Numbered from the stretch's first letter, positions 1 through 9,411 are shown. The stretch is 64,000 nt of DNA from JALYUA01 sp039931865 (GCA_039931865.1 JBDTRB010000002.1:55714-119713); one strand, 5' to 3'. The notes: generated by a model from the letters alone, not told the origin. Made by a program: numbers and translations.

Positions 1-1218
1 TACGCGCTCATGGAGCGGACCCTGCCGCTCTCGTGGCGGCCGGACCAGCTCGTCCTTCTCATAATGAACGCGGTGCTTCTCGGCCGCGCCGCTCTGGTCC
101 CGAGCGAGCCGCGCCGCACCACGTGGATCTCGGCGGCCTCGGTCATCGCGATACCGGTCGTGACGTTCCTCATCTTTCGCGGCCTCTCGTCTCGCGAGCT
201 CGCCGCCGGCGCGCTCGTCACGCAGGCGGTCCTCTGGTCCGCGTTCACGGTCGTGCTGGCGACGCTCATTTCGAGCGTGACCTTCCATCTGCGCCGATCG
301 ATCGTTCGCGCGCGCCGGCTCGGACATTACCGGCTCCTCGAGAAGATCGGAGAGGGCGGGATGGGGGTCGTCTATCGCGGCGAGCACGAAATGCTGCAGC
401 GGCCGACGGCAATCAAGCTCCTTCTTCCGGGGAGGGCGGGCGAGCAGGACCTTCGCCGCTTCGAGCGCGAGGCGCAGCTGACGGCGCGGCTCACGAATCC
501 GCACACGGTGTCCGTTTACGATTTCGGGCGCACACCCGAAGGCGCCTTCTATTACGTCATGGAGTACCTCGACGGGATCGACCTCGAGCGGCTCGTGCGG
601 GAAAACGGGCCTCTTCCGCCGGGCCGGGTCGTTCACATCCTGCGGCAGGTCTGCGAGGCCCTGGCGGAGGCGCACGGCATCGGCCTTCTCCATCGCGACA
701 TCAAGCCCGCGAACATTCTGCTGTCCGAGTCGGGCGGGCTCTCCGACGTCGCGAAGGTCCTGGATTTCGGCCTCGTCAAGGAGGTCAACAAACCGGACGC
801 GAAGACGCTGACGAGGGACGACGTTCTGGCGGGGACGCTGAACTACCTCGCTCCCGAAACGATCCAGGGGACCGGCTCACCGGATCCGCGAAGCGATCTC
901 TACGCGCTCGGAGCCGTGGGCTACTACCTGCTGACGGGGCATCCCGTCTTCGAAGGCTCTCCCGTGCAGGTCCTCCACGACCACGTCCAGACGCCGCCCG
1001 ATCCGCCGTCCGTGCGCCTCGGCCGGAAGATTCCGCGCCAGCTCGAAAGCGTCGTGCTCGACTGTCTCGAAAAGGATCCGAACACCCGGCCGGAAAGCGC
1101 CGAGGCGCTGATCGAACGACTCGACGCGTGCGACGACGTTCCGCCGTGGTCGGTCGAAGAGGCGCGCCGGTGGTGGCGCGACAGGCGGACGGCGCGGGAA
1201 GCACACTCCAGCGTCTGA
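1..1218 (+). CDS. Membrane Ser/Thr protein kinase, 5' end outside window
   Basis: Hanks-type Ser/Thr kinase with a membrane-embedded N-terminus. The frame is already open at base 1, so the true start probably lies upstream; numbering here is from the ATG at 10. Two hydrophobic stretches (about residues 41-57 and 68-92) precede the kinase domain. The glycine loop GEGGMG is at 114-119, the ATP-anchoring Lys is in AIK at 134-136, HRDIKPAN starts at 228, DFG is at 252-254 and APE at 281-283, so all catalytic residues are present and the kinase should be active. Related acidobacterial kinases carry several membrane helices before the kinase domain, which supports truncation by the window edge. The substrate is unknown. 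The next gene is convergent. Confidence 0.9.
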   Translation, partial: YALMERTLPLSWRPDQLVLLIMNAVLLGRAALVPSEPRRTTWISAASVIAIPVVTFLIFRGLSSRELAAGALVTQAVLWSAFTVVLATLISSVTFHLRRSIVRARRLGHYRLLEKIGEGGMGVVYRGEHEMLQRPTAIKLLLPGRAGEQDLRRFEREAQLTARLTNPHTVSVYDFGRTPEGAFYYVMEYLDGIDLERLVRENGPLPPGRVVHILRQVCEALAEAHGIGLLHRDIKPANILLSESGGLSDVAKVLDFGLVKEVNKPDAKTLTRDDVLAGTLNYLAPETIQGTGSPDPRSDLYALGAVGYYLLTGHPVFEGSPVQVLHDHVQTPPDPPSVRLGRKIPRQLESVVLDCLEKDPNTRPESAEALIERLDACDDVPPWSVEEARRWWRDRRTAREAHSSV

Positions 1219-1235
1219 CTCTCAGGTCTGCGGGA

Positions 1236-1781
1236 TCAGTGGCCGCGGACTTTTCGCTGCATTTTCTCGATCTCGCGGAGGACGTCTTCGGGGCGCACCT
1301 CCTGTTCGAGCTCCTTCAGGTCCGAATCCGGCTCTTCGTCGCACCCGAGCTTCGTCTGGATCTGGTCGAGCATCTTCAGAGCACGCGTCATCTCGTGTTC
1401 CGTCAGGAGACCGATCTGAAGATGCAGGCTGGCGCGGCGCTCGGCATCCTCGCTGATCCGGTTCTGGCTGATCAGGACGAACGTCGAGAGAAAGATCGCC
1501 TCGAGCGAAACGATCAGCGTCAGCAGGCCGAACGGGAAGGGATCGAAGGGCTTCGCCCCGAACGCCCCGAGGTTCCACGCGATCCATCCGGCGAACCAGA
1601 GCACGTGGAGATACGCGAACGCCATGTGTCCGGAAAAATCGGTGATCGCGTCCGAGATCCTGTCCTGCGCGGAACGGCGCCCGGCGATTCGATCGCGCTG
1701 CGCAGAAACGCTCTTGATGTTCTGCTCGAGCACGCTCGCGAGAATCGGGTGCTCTTCGGGGTCGTCCGGATCGGCGATCAT
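1236..1781 (-). CDS. DUF1003 membrane protein
   Basis: A 181-residue protein matching the DUF1003 family: a charged N-terminus, then two closely spaced transmembrane helices (about residues 52-75 and 83-105) joined by a short loop, with NRISEDAERR directly after the second helix, then a charged C-terminal tail. Function in the family is unknown. The ATG at 1781 is preceded by GGAAGG at good spacing, and it overlaps the stop of a possible 61-codon frame upstream by 4 bp. It converges on the kinase gene with a gap of about 17 bp. Confidence 0.85.
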   Translation of the reverse strand: MIADPDDPEEHPILASVLEQNIKSVSAQRDRIAGRRSAQDRISDAITDFSGHMAFAYLHVLWFAGWIAWNLGAFGAKPFDPFPFGLLTLIVSLEAIFLSTFVLISQNRISEDAERRASLHLQIGLLTEHEMTRALKMLDQIQTKLGCDEEPDSDLKELEQEVRPEDVLREIEKMQRKVRGH

Positions 1782-1972
1782 GAGATGCCTTCCGTCATCG
1801 GGAGGAACTCAATCTTCGCGAAACCAGAGTTCTCGTAAATTTCGCGCCTGGCGGGCTCCAGAAGCTCACGGCGTTTGCAGACATCCGGAGGCCCCGCATC
1901 CGCCACGCGGAATCGACGCACCTCCGTGCGACGATCCCGCATCGACGCCTGCCCGTCTCCCATTCGAGCGTC

Positions 1973-3130
1973 TTACGAGCTCATTCTCCGAATGACGAAG
2001 ATGCCCATCGCCGCCAGGATGAGAGACAACGCGATCAGTCCCCGCGAATCGAGAGTCGGAACGGTCACCTGTCCGGCGCCGGGAGTTGGCGTCGGAGAGG
2101 GGCTCGACCCGGTCGTTGGAGTCGCCGCGGGGGGTCCGGTCGGTGTCGGTGTCGATGTCGGAGGAGGGAGAACGCCGCCTGTCGTGATTGCCACGCGGAC
2201 GGGAGAAACCAGCCCCGTGGACGCCCCTGTGAGCGTCCGTAGCGGAGCGACATTGCCATTCGCCGTTCGCGCGAAGACCCGGACGGACGCATTGCCGGAG
2301 CTTGCTACGGCCAGCTCGTCATTCACGTTATCCAGGGCCAGGCCGACTGGAGTCGCCAATCCCGTAGTTGGTCCGGAAAGGGTCCGCAGCGGGGCCACGT
2401 TGCCATTCGCCGTCCGGGCATAGACCGTGACCGAGCTTCCGCTGACATTCACGACCGCCAGCTCGTTGTTCACGGTGTCCACGACCACGCCCTGCGGCGT
2501 ATTCAAACCCGTCGAGGCGCCCGAAAGGGTCCGGATAGGAGCCACATTTCCATTGGCGGTCCGTGTATAGACCGTTATGGAGCTGCCGACGCCGTTGGTG
2601 ACGATCAGTTCGTTGTTGACCGTGTCCACGGCGACCCCCAGGGGAACACTGAGGCCCGTCGCCGCCCCCGAGAGAGTCCGGAGCGGCGCGACGTTGCCGT
2701 TCGCCGCTCGAGCATAGACCGTCACGGAGTTGTTGCCGCCGTTGGCGACGACGATCTCGTTGTTGACGGCGTCCAGCGTCAGACTCACCGGGTTGTTCAT
2801 GCCCGTAGCGGCTCCGGAGATTGTCCGGAGCGGGGCCACATTGCCGTTCGCCGTGAGGGGATAAACCGTGATGGACAAGCCAAACTGGTTCAGCACGAAG
2901 AGCTCGTTGTTCCCCGTGTCCACCGTGAGGTCCGCAATACCATTCAACCCGGTCGCGGCCCCGGAGAGAATCCGCAAGGGGGCGACGTTGCCGTTGCTCG
3001 TCCGGGTGTAAACGGTCACCGAGTTGTTACCGTTTGCGACGAAGAGCTCCTGAGCTCGTGCCTCCCGGCTTCCCAACAGGAAGAGAATGGACACGATCGC
3101 GAGAACGACGCGGGAAATACGATCAGGCAT
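1973..3130 (-). CDS. Secreted beta-propeller repeat protein with IPTL-like C-terminal tail
   Basis: A 385-residue exported protein. The N-terminus (MPDRISRVVLAIVSILFLLG) is a signal peptide ending near REARAQ. Six repeats of about 43 residues follow, each beginning NGNVAPxR and containing a VDxxNNEL strand, the pattern of NHL/YVTN-like beta-propellers. A Pro/Thr-rich linker (about residues 315-355) leads to VPTLDSRG, a hydrophobic segment and a final RRM, resembling IPTL-CTERM sorting tails. An extracytoplasmic scaffold or surface role is inferred. The start at 3130 is chosen because an AAGGGGG ribosome site lies just upstream and the signal peptide begins there; a longer frame from 3169 is less likely. 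Confidence 0.8.
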   Translation of the reverse strand: MPDRISRVVLAIVSILFLLGSREARAQELFVANGNNSVTVYTRTSNGNVAPLRILSGAATGLNGIADLTVDTGNNELFVLNQFGLSITVYPLTANGNVAPLRTISGAATGMNNPVSLTLDAVNNEIVVANGGNNSVTVYARAANGNVAPLRTLSGAATGLSVPLGVAVDTVNNELIVTNGVGSSITVYTRTANGNVAPIRTLSGASTGLNTPQGVVVDTVNNELAVVNVSGSSVTVYARTANGNVAPLRTLSGPTTGLATPVGLALDNVNDELAVASSGNASVRVFARTANGNVAPLRTLTGASTGLVSPVRVAITTGGVLPPPTSTPTPTGPPAATPTTGSSPSPTPTPGAGQVTVPTLDSRGLIALSLILAAMGIFVIRRMSS

Positions 3131-3402
3131 TCTCAATCCCCCTTTTTTGACCGCTCTCGAGCGCGGCACCCGAAAACGACGAAATTATTCCGGGCGAGCG
3201 TACGCTTCACAGGCAGTCGCGTCAAATCGCGTGCGGCGACTCGGACACTGCGGACGCCCGAATTCCTGTGAAGACCCGGGGCCGACTCACGGCGCTTCAC
3301 CTTCGGCGATTCACTCATCGGTTCCCATGAGATCTGCCGGCGAACGGGCGAGAACGCCGGCGGCCTGACAGCCGGGAGCGAAGTAGGCTAAAGACGGACA
3401 CC

Positions 3403-4605
3403 ATGCTCGCTTTCCCCGCGACTGTTCCGCCGGACGGTGACATGGCCCTCTTGGGAGGAACGATCTACGTCGGCTCCACGGAGGAGCCGATTCGCAACGG
3501 CGTCGTGCTGATGCGGAGCGGGAAAATCGCGGCCGCCGGCGGTCGGTCGATTCTGACGGGTCTTCACAACGTCCATGAAATAGATTTTCCGGGCTCACGG
3601 TCACGGCAGGTTTCTGGAACTGCCACGTGCATTTCTTCGAACGCAAGTGGATGGACGCGGGCTCCCTCCCCGCTCCCGAGCTCGCCCGGCAGGTCGAGGG
3701 CATGCTCACACGCTATGGATTCACGAGCGTGTTCGATCTCGGTTCGCCGTGGGAGAACACGCAGCGGATCCGCGAGCGAATCGAATCAGGGGAAGTTGCG
3801 GGCCCGCGAATTCGCTCGACGGGGCCCGGGGCTGATCTCGCCGGGCGCCGGGCCCGCGGATCTGGTTCTCGCGATGTTGGGGGTCATGAAGACTCCGCTT
3901 CCCGAGATCGCGAATGCGGCGCAGGCCGCGGAGGCGTCGAAGAAGCTCCTCGAAGGCGGGGCGGACGGAATCAAGGTCTTCCTGAAAGCCGGTTCGCCGG
4001 GCGGTCCGACGTTCCCCGAGGGCGGCCTCGAGGCGGTCGTTTGTGAAGCCCGTCGCGCCGGAAAGCCCGTTTTCGCTCACCCTTCCACCGGCGCGGACGT
4101 GCTGGCGGCGGCCCGGGCCGGTGTCGACGTGATCGGCCACACGACTCCCCACTCGGGGGCGTGGGACCCGCCGATCCTCGCCGCGATGCGGGAGAGCGGA
4201 GCGGCCCTCACGCCGACCCTGGTGTTGTGGACGCACTTCAGCCGCCATGAACGTCTTTCGTGGCAGGAGCAGGTGAGGAAGGTCTCGATCGAACAGCTCG
4301 CGGCCTGGAACGCGTCCGGTGGCGCCGTCCTGTTCGGGACGGATCTGGGCGCCGTCGAATACGACCCCTCCGACGAGTACGCCTTGATGGCCGAGGCGGG
4401 AATGAGCTTTCGCCAGGTCCTCGCTTCGCTGACCACGGCGCCGGCGGAGCGATTTGGGGAATCGAAGCAGCCGGGCCGGCTCGACGAGGGCGGCGACGCG
4501 GACCTCGTCGTCTTCCGGGGCGACGCTTCGAAAGACATTCGTGCGCTCGCGGACGTCCGCTACACCGTTCGCGGAGGAAAGCTCCTCTATCGATCGAATG
4601 ATTGA
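3403..4605 (+). pseudogene. Metal-dependent amidohydrolase with two compensating frameshifts
   Basis: Conceptually an imidazolonepropionase/prolidase-like amidohydrolase of about 390 residues. The reading frame starts at ATG 3403 or 3442 (MALLGGTIYVG). Near 3588-3593 it must lose one base to continue into GFWNCHVHFF, which holds the metal-binding HxH motif. Near 3820-3831, in a G/C run, it shifts back by one base to continue as GPGLISPGAG. Downstream signatures are intact: FAHPST, DVIGHTTPHSG, FGTDLG and the typical C-terminal GGDADLVVF. Both lesions are single-base changes in G runs and cancel each other, so sequencing indels are as plausible as genuine decay. If intact, it would hydrolyse a cyclic amide or dipeptide-like substrate; specificity cannot be read. 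Confidence 0.8.
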
Positions 4606-4763
4606 TACTGCCGGCCGGCGCACGGGATCCATCCAGGATCGTGAGCCGTTCGATGGAGACGTGCCGCTGCCCATCCGGCTCGGAGCGGAATCATTGCCGG
4701 AATGATGAAGGCGTTCCCCGACGGCGGTACGAATCTGGCATCAGCGGAGGCGGAAGTCCGACA

Positions 4764-5309
4764 ATGCGACATCGCAGGCGGGAACACTGGAAGGGGGCGC
4801 TCGTGGGCCTCGTGGGCGGGGCGCTCGGGACGCTCGCGATGCAAGGGTACTGGATGGCGATGAGAGAGATCGCGGGGCGCGATCTGCGGAAGGCAAAAGC
4901 GAAGAAACCCGGCCCGCTGGATGACATGGCCTTGGCGGGAAATCAGCTCGCTGCCGGAGAGGCTTCGACCGAAGCCCTCGGCCGGATCGCGTACGAGACC
5001 GCAACCGGCGACGAACCGGAGAAGGCGGAAAAGCAGGCGCTGTCGACAGCGGTGCATTGGTCATTTGGCTGCGGGCAGGGCGCGCTCTACGGCGCAATCC
5101 GCGCCAACGCGGAGCCTCCGGATGCCCTCGGCGGGCTGGTGCTGGGGACGGCGCTCTGGGGATTCAGCGAGGTGGGACTGCCGGCGCTCGGCTTCGGGAA
5201 GGGTCCGACAGCGTACGCGGCGGAGGAGCACCTTTCAACCTGGGGCGCGCACGCGGTGTACGGCCTCACGGTTTCGACGGTGACGCAGCTCCTGGCAAAG
5301 CTTCTCTAG
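4764..5309 (+). CDS. DUF1440-like membrane protein
   Basis: A 181-residue protein with glycine-rich hydrophobic segments at about residues 10-30, 93-113, 122-145 and 160-180, resembling DUF1440 (YagU-like) inner-membrane proteins. The start at 4764 (MRHRRREHWKGALVG) is chosen because a GGAGG site lies about 13 bases upstream and the membrane segment follows directly; the frame is open further upstream to 4602 but that part is low-complexity and unlike the family. Function is unknown. It follows the frameshifted amidohydrolase on the same strand and is followed by a perfect hairpin. Confidence 0.65.
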   Translation: MRHRRREHWKGALVGLVGGALGTLAMQGYWMAMREIAGRDLRKAKAKKPGPLDDMALAGNQLAAGEASTEALGRIAYETATGDEPEKAEKQALSTAVHWSFGCGQGALYGAIRANAEPPDALGGLVLGTALWGFSEVGLPALGFGKGPTAYAAEEHLSTWGAHAVYGLTVSTVTQLLAKLL

Positions 5310-5323
5310 GCCGGCAGGATTCT

Positions 5324-5343
5324 CCGGGACAGCAGTGTCCCGG
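5324..5343 (+). terminator. Hairpin after the DUF1440-like gene
   Basis: An 8-bp perfect stem CCGGGACA/TGTCCCGG with a GCAG loop, 15 bases after the stop codon. There is no T-run behind it, so it may be a weak terminator or an mRNA 3'-end stabiliser. Confidence 0.4.
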
Positions 5344-5450
5344 GACGCTCCGGCCCGCTCGAGATCCGTGGGGCCGAGTTTCCGATCCGGGGACGATACC
5401 GGGAGTCCTCCCGCACCGGTAGACTCCCGGCATCGAAATCAGGAGGCTCC

Positions 5451-6188
5451 ATGATCACGAACCCGCAGAGCGGGACCCGAGTGGACGAGATCGGCCCTGC
5501 GATTTTCCGGATTTCCACGCCGGTGACGGTGATTCCGGGCGGCTTCAGCTTCAACCAGTACCTCATCGCGGACGAGGATCCGGTGCTGTTTCACACGGGC
5601 CCGCGCCGGCTGTTTCCTCTGGTACGGGAGGCCGTCGATGCCGTGATGCCGGTCGAGCGCCTGCGGTGGATCGGCTTCTCCCACGTCGAGGCGGACGAAT
5701 GCGGGTCTCTGAATGAATTTCTGGCGGTGGCGCCGTCCGCGGAACCGGTGTGCGGTCGGATCGCTGCGATGGTCTCCATGAACGATCTCGCGGATCGTGC
5801 CCCGCGCGCGCTCGCCGACGGAGAAGCGATGGACATCGGCCTCGGGCGACTTCGCTGGCTCGACGCGGCCCATCTGCCGCACGGCTGGGAGTGTGGCTAT
5901 CTCTTCGAAGAGACGTCCGCGACTCTCCTCTGCGGGGACCTCTTCACGCAGCCCGGCGCCGTGCACGCCCCCGTGACGGAGGGCGACATCCTCGGTCCGA
6001 GCGAAGCGATGCGCGCCCAGCTCGATTACTTTTCTCACTCCTCCCGCGCGCGTCCCCTGTTCGAGAAGCTCGCGGCAACGAACCCGCGGACTCTGGCGTG
6101 CATGCACGGGAGCGCCTGGACCGGAGATGGCCGCGCGCTTCTGATGGAGCTCGCGGACGTCCTCGCGCCGGCAGCTTCCGCGGGATAA
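5451..6188 (+). CDS. MBL-fold metallo-hydrolase, ODP/flavodiiron-like
   Basis: A 245-residue metallo-beta-lactamase-fold protein. The key motif SHVEADECGS (about residues 82-91) has the H-x-E-x-D spacing of the oxygen-binding diiron (ODP) domain of flavodiiron proteins, rather than HxHxDH. Further ligands are likely in LPHGWECGY (about 142), CGDLFTQPG (about 161) and CMHGSAW (about 217). There is no flavodoxin domain, so it would be a stand-alone ODP-like protein, possibly binding a di-iron centre for O2/NO reduction or sensing. AGGAGG stands about 6 bases before the ATG. It is a single-gene unit upstream of the secreted paralog pair. Confidence 0.85.
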   Translation: MITNPQSGTRVDEIGPAIFRISTPVTVIPGGFSFNQYLIADEDPVLFHTGPRRLFPLVREAVDAVMPVERLRWIGFSHVEADECGSLNEFLAVAPSAEPVCGRIAAMVSMNDLADRAPRALADGEAMDIGLGRLRWLDAAHLPHGWECGYLFEETSATLLCGDLFTQPGAVHAPVTEGDILGPSEAMRAQLDYFSHSSRARPLFEKLAATNPRTLACMHGSAWTGDGRALLMELADVLAPAASAG

Positions 6189-6281
6189 ACCCGCGCGCTG
6201 GCTCTCGATCCGCGCCTCACACCCTGCGCCGCCGCGCGGCGGCGGAACAGGTGTAGATTGGCGCAAAACAGCGAGGCAACG

Positions 6282-7172
6282 ATGAAAACCCGTCGCGCGA
6301 TCGCTCTGACGTGGGTGTTTCTTTCCTGCGGAGCGGCGTCTCTTATGGCCGCGGACGACGTGAAGGTCGCTCCGGGGGCGGTCGAGGACGAGCGCTCGTC
6401 CGACGCCCGCGGAGGCGGTCTGACGATCGGACTCAAACTGACGGGCGGATCACTCGCCGAGGTGAAGGCGATTCGCTGGCGCGTGAAGTCCGCGCGCGAC
6501 GACCGGGGCACCAGCCTCTACAAGGCCTCGAAGGACGACAAGCCGCGCGACTTCGAGGAGTTCGCTCCCGACCGCCACCAGGAGCCGCGCCTCCTTCTTT
6601 CCAGCCCGAGCCGGGACGCTTCGACCGTCGATGTTTCCGGAGAGGTCGAGCTCTTCATCCCGGCGCGCGACGCGGCTACGAGGCAGCGCTTCGAAGGATT
6701 TCTGGGGCGGCTCGACAAGCCGGTCTCGAGCTCGTCGCTGAAGTCGGCGAAGGTCGAGGTCACCCCGTTGTCGGCGTCCGCATACAAGGAGCGCGAGCGG
6801 AAGAACCGGCCGAGCCCCGAAGACATCAAGGCCGAGGGAAAGAAGCACGGCGCCTCCGAGGCCGAGATCCAGCAGGCGATCAAGATGTTCGAGGCGCTCG
6901 CCGCGCTGGGCGGCGAGGCGCCGGGGGAGAACAGCATCCTGGTCGAGACGAAGGACCCGGAGGGCCGGATCATCTCGATCGATGTCGTCGCGGCGGACGG
7001 CACGGAGCTGCGGGCCCCCAGCCGGGGCAGCTCCGGGGCGAAGGAGGTCAAGCTGTTCAAGATCGACCTCGCCGAAAAGCCTCCCGCGAACGCCGCCCTC
7101 CTCGTCACGATGCGCACGTCGAAATCCGTCGTCACGGTTCCGCTCAGCTTCAAGGAGGTCGCACTCCCGTGA
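6282..7172 (+). CDS. Secreted protein of unknown function, paralog of the next gene
   Basis: A 296-residue protein with a signal peptide (MKTRRAIALTWVFLSCG, cleavage near SLMAADD). I do not recognise the family. The body contains a conserved pair of blocks shared with the following gene: LDKPVSSSSLKSAKVEVTPLS (here abbreviated) and a C-terminal GENSILVETKDPEGRI through PLSFKEVALP. The middle is a charged helix (about residues 175-205). The first ATG of the open frame is at 6258, but 6282 begins the signal peptide. The stop overlaps the GTG start of the next gene by 4 bp, so the two are translationally coupled. Confidence 0.7.
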   Translation: MKTRRAIALTWVFLSCGAASLMAADDVKVAPGAVEDERSSDARGGGLTIGLKLTGGSLAEVKAIRWRVKSARDDRGTSLYKASKDDKPRDFEEFAPDRHQEPRLLLSSPSRDASTVDVSGEVELFIPARDAATRQRFEGFLGRLDKPVSSSSLKSAKVEVTPLSASAYKERERKNRPSPEDIKAEGKKHGASEAEIQQAIKMFEALAALGGEAPGENSILVETKDPEGRIISIDVVAADGTELRAPSRGSSGAKEVKLFKIDLAEKPPANAALLVTMRTSKSVVTVPLSFKEVALP

Positions 7173-8113
7173 GCCACCCATTCGTCTCGATCGAGCGGGC
7201 TCGATGGACCGCCGCGCTCGCGGTCCTCGTCTTTGCGACTGCGATGTCGGGCTCCGCGGCGCCGGGAAGAAAAGGACGGCTCTCCGCCGCATCCGCGACC
7301 GCGGCCGCCGCGCCGAAAGTGGAGATCTCGGTCGAGTCCCTTCTCGACCGGCGCACCACGGCGGACTTTCCGCATTCGTCGCTCACGGTTTCCCTCGTGC
7401 TCCAGGGCGAGGACGCGCGCGCGGTCAAGGCCGCTCGGCCGCGCGTCACGCGGGCGGTGGACGACACCGGCAGGAGTGTTACGGAGACGACGATGGTGCG
7501 CGGATGGCAGGAGGCCCGCGGGGACGGGCTGGTGACGCCGCAGCTCGATCTCGGAAGTCCCTCGCGAAAAGCGAAGGCGCTCTCCGCCGTCGAGGGGGTC
7601 GTCGAGATGTATCTGCCCTCGCGAGACCCTGCCGCGACCGTGAAGATCGACCGGATCCTCTCCAGGAAAGACAAGCCTCTCGCGGTTCCGGCCCTCGCGA
7701 GCCTGAAGGTCCGTGTCCGGCCTCTCTCGAAGGCCGGGCTCGAACGAGAGAAGAAAGAAGCCGAGGCGAAGAAGAAGGCGCAGGCAGGGAACAAAAAGAA
7801 GGACGGCGTCGAAGGACTGGCCGAGGGTATCGCCGACGTGCTCGTCAGCACCATCGAGAGCCTGTTCTCCACCGTCGGAGAGAACGACCTCATCCTGAAG
7901 GTGGACGACCCCGGCGAAAAGATCTTCTCGTTCGAGCTCGCCGCGCCGGATGGGACTCCAATCTCCTCCTACGCCACAACGAACCTCGAAGGATTTCGGA
8001 TCATCCGGATGTTCGAGCCCATCCCGGCAAACGCCAATCTGCTGGTCCGATTGAAGACCTCCAAGTCGTTTGCCGAGATTCCGTTCTCGCTCGCGGACGT
8101 CAAGCTTCCCTGA
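7169..8113 (+). CDS. Secreted protein of unknown function, tandem paralog
   Basis: A 314-residue protein starting with GTG in a GTGA overlap with the preceding gene; AAGGAGG lies about 12 bases upstream of that GTG. The N-terminus is hydrophobic (TAALAVLVFATAMSG), a probable signal peptide. It aligns with its neighbour: SRKDKPLAVPALASLKV matches the KPVSSSSLKSAKV block, GENDLILKVDDPGEKIFS matches GENSILVETKDPEGRI, and the C-termini ANLLVRLKTSKS and AALLVTMRTSKS match. It carries its own Lys-rich helix (about residues 190-215). The pair is probably an ancient tandem duplication of an extracytoplasmic beta-rich protein; the function cannot be assigned. Confidence 0.7.
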   Translation: MSHPFVSIERARWTAALAVLVFATAMSGSAAPGRKGRLSAASATAAAAPKVEISVESLLDRRTTADFPHSSLTVSLVLQGEDARAVKAARPRVTRAVDDTGRSVTETTMVRGWQEARGDGLVTPQLDLGSPSRKAKALSAVEGVVEMYLPSRDPAATVKIDRILSRKDKPLAVPALASLKVRVRPLSKAGLEREKKEAEAKKKAQAGNKKKDGVEGLAEGIADVLVSTIESLFSTVGENDLILKVDDPGEKIFSFELAAPDGTPISSYATTNLEGFRIIRMFEPIPANANLLVRLKTSKSFAEIPFSLADVKLP

Positions 8114-8180
8114 CCGGCGGCCACGCGCGGCCCCGGCGGACAGTCACTCCGGCGGCAGGGGCGGCTGGTACAGTACCGAG

Positions 8181-9338
8181 GTGCCCAGGGCGAAGACACC
8201 GGAGCAAGAGCGCGAGCGGACGGACGAGAGTCTGCGCGCCGAGCGGGAGAAGGCCGACCTTGCCCTCCTCGAACGGCAGGCCGCGGTGGAAACCGACGCC
8301 GATCTGGTCGTGTTGCACGCGCGCGAGCAGGCGGACGCCCTCCTGATCGCCGCGAGAGAGCGAGCGGACGAGAAGCTGGAGGAGACGGCGCCCGCCCCGC
8401 AGACGGCATCGATCATCGCCGAAGAGCGCGTTCTCCAGGACGAAGCTCTCCGCGACGAGCGCGAGGCCGCCGACCAGGTCCTGGAACGGGAACGCGCGGC
8501 GAGCGCGCGGGCCCGCTGGCTGCTGGCGCCGCTCGAGCGGGACAAGACGGACAGGTATCTGCTGACCGAGCGGGAACGCTCCGACGACGCGCTCGCCAAC
8601 CGCGACGATTTTCTCGGAATCGTCAGCCACGACCTTCGAAACCTCCTCGGCGGGATCGCCGTGAGCGCGGAACAACTCTCGGCGAGCGCGGTGCAGGGCA
8701 CGGAGCGCAGGGAGACCCTCCTGGAAACGGCTCGAATTCAACGCTACTGCACGCGGATGGACCGGCTGATCGGGGACCTGGTCGACGTCGCGAGCATCGA
8801 CGCCGGGCGTCTCGCGATCACGTTGACTCGCGGCGACTGGTCCGCGCTCGTCGCGGAGGCGCTCGATATGTTCACAGCGGCGGCGGCCGCGAAGGGCCTC
8901 TCGCTGCAGAGCGAGATCGTGGGGGGCTCGACGGTCTCGGAGTTCGACCATGACCGGATGCTTCAGGTGCTGGCGAATCTGCTCTCGAACTCGATCAAGT
9001 TCACCGCCGCGGGCGGGCAGATCCGAATTCGCGTCGAACGCGTCGCGGACGAAGTCCGTGTCTCCATCCATGACACGGGCGTCGGCATCCCGGCCACGAT
9101 GCTCGAGGCCGTGTTCGAGCGCTTCTGGCAGGTCGGAAAGAATGATCAGAGGGGCGTCGGACTCGGCCTCTACATCTCGCGCTGCATCGTCGAAGCGCAC
9201 CGCGGGAAAATCTGGGCGGAGAGCCCGGCCGGCGAGGGAAGTGCGTTCTGCTTCAACCTCCCGACCTCGCCGCTCGCAACTGGCGGAACATCGCCGGACG
9301 GACCCGGAGATTCGACCCTCGGCGCGGCTCCAAACTAG
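8181..9338 (+). CDS. Soluble sensor histidine kinase with N-terminal coiled coil
   Basis: A 385-residue histidine kinase. Residues 1-140 are a charged, heptad-like coiled coil rich in RERxD/E repeats with no membrane segment, so the sensor part is cytoplasmic. The phospho-acceptor His is near residue 150 in VSHDLRN. The ATPase domain has the N box NLLSNSIKFT, the G1 box DTGVGI, the F box FERFW and the G2 box GVGLGLYIS, all intact. A GTG start at 8181 is preferred; the frame extends upstream through the previous stop without coding character. No response regulator is adjacent, so the partner is unknown. It lies 68 bp after the secreted paralog pair and may be co-transcribed. Confidence 0.88.
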   Translation: MPRAKTPEQERERTDESLRAEREKADLALLERQAAVETDADLVVLHAREQADALLIAARERADEKLEETAPAPQTASIIAEERVLQDEALRDEREAADQVLERERAASARARWLLAPLERDKTDRYLLTERERSDDALANRDDFLGIVSHDLRNLLGGIAVSAEQLSASAVQGTERRETLLETARIQRYCTRMDRLIGDLVDVASIDAGRLAITLTRGDWSALVAEALDMFTAAAAAKGLSLQSEIVGGSTVSEFDHDRMLQVLANLLSNSIKFTAAGGQIRIRVERVADEVRVSIHDTGVGIPATMLEAVFERFWQVGKNDQRGVGLGLYISRCIVEAHRGKIWAESPAGEGSAFCFNLPTSPLATGGTSPDGPGDSTLGAAPN

Positions 9339-9411
9339 CGGCGCCCCCCCGGGCGGCGCGCACCCGACCCGTCGGACATTCTCGAGATCTGGTGCCGGCG
9401 GTTCCCCGGCT

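Noticed and set aside
1778..1963. 61-codon frame overlapping the DUF1003 start by 4 bp
   Set aside because: The overlap looks like coupling, but the sequence is Arg-rich and resembles no protein; there is no ribosome site at its start.
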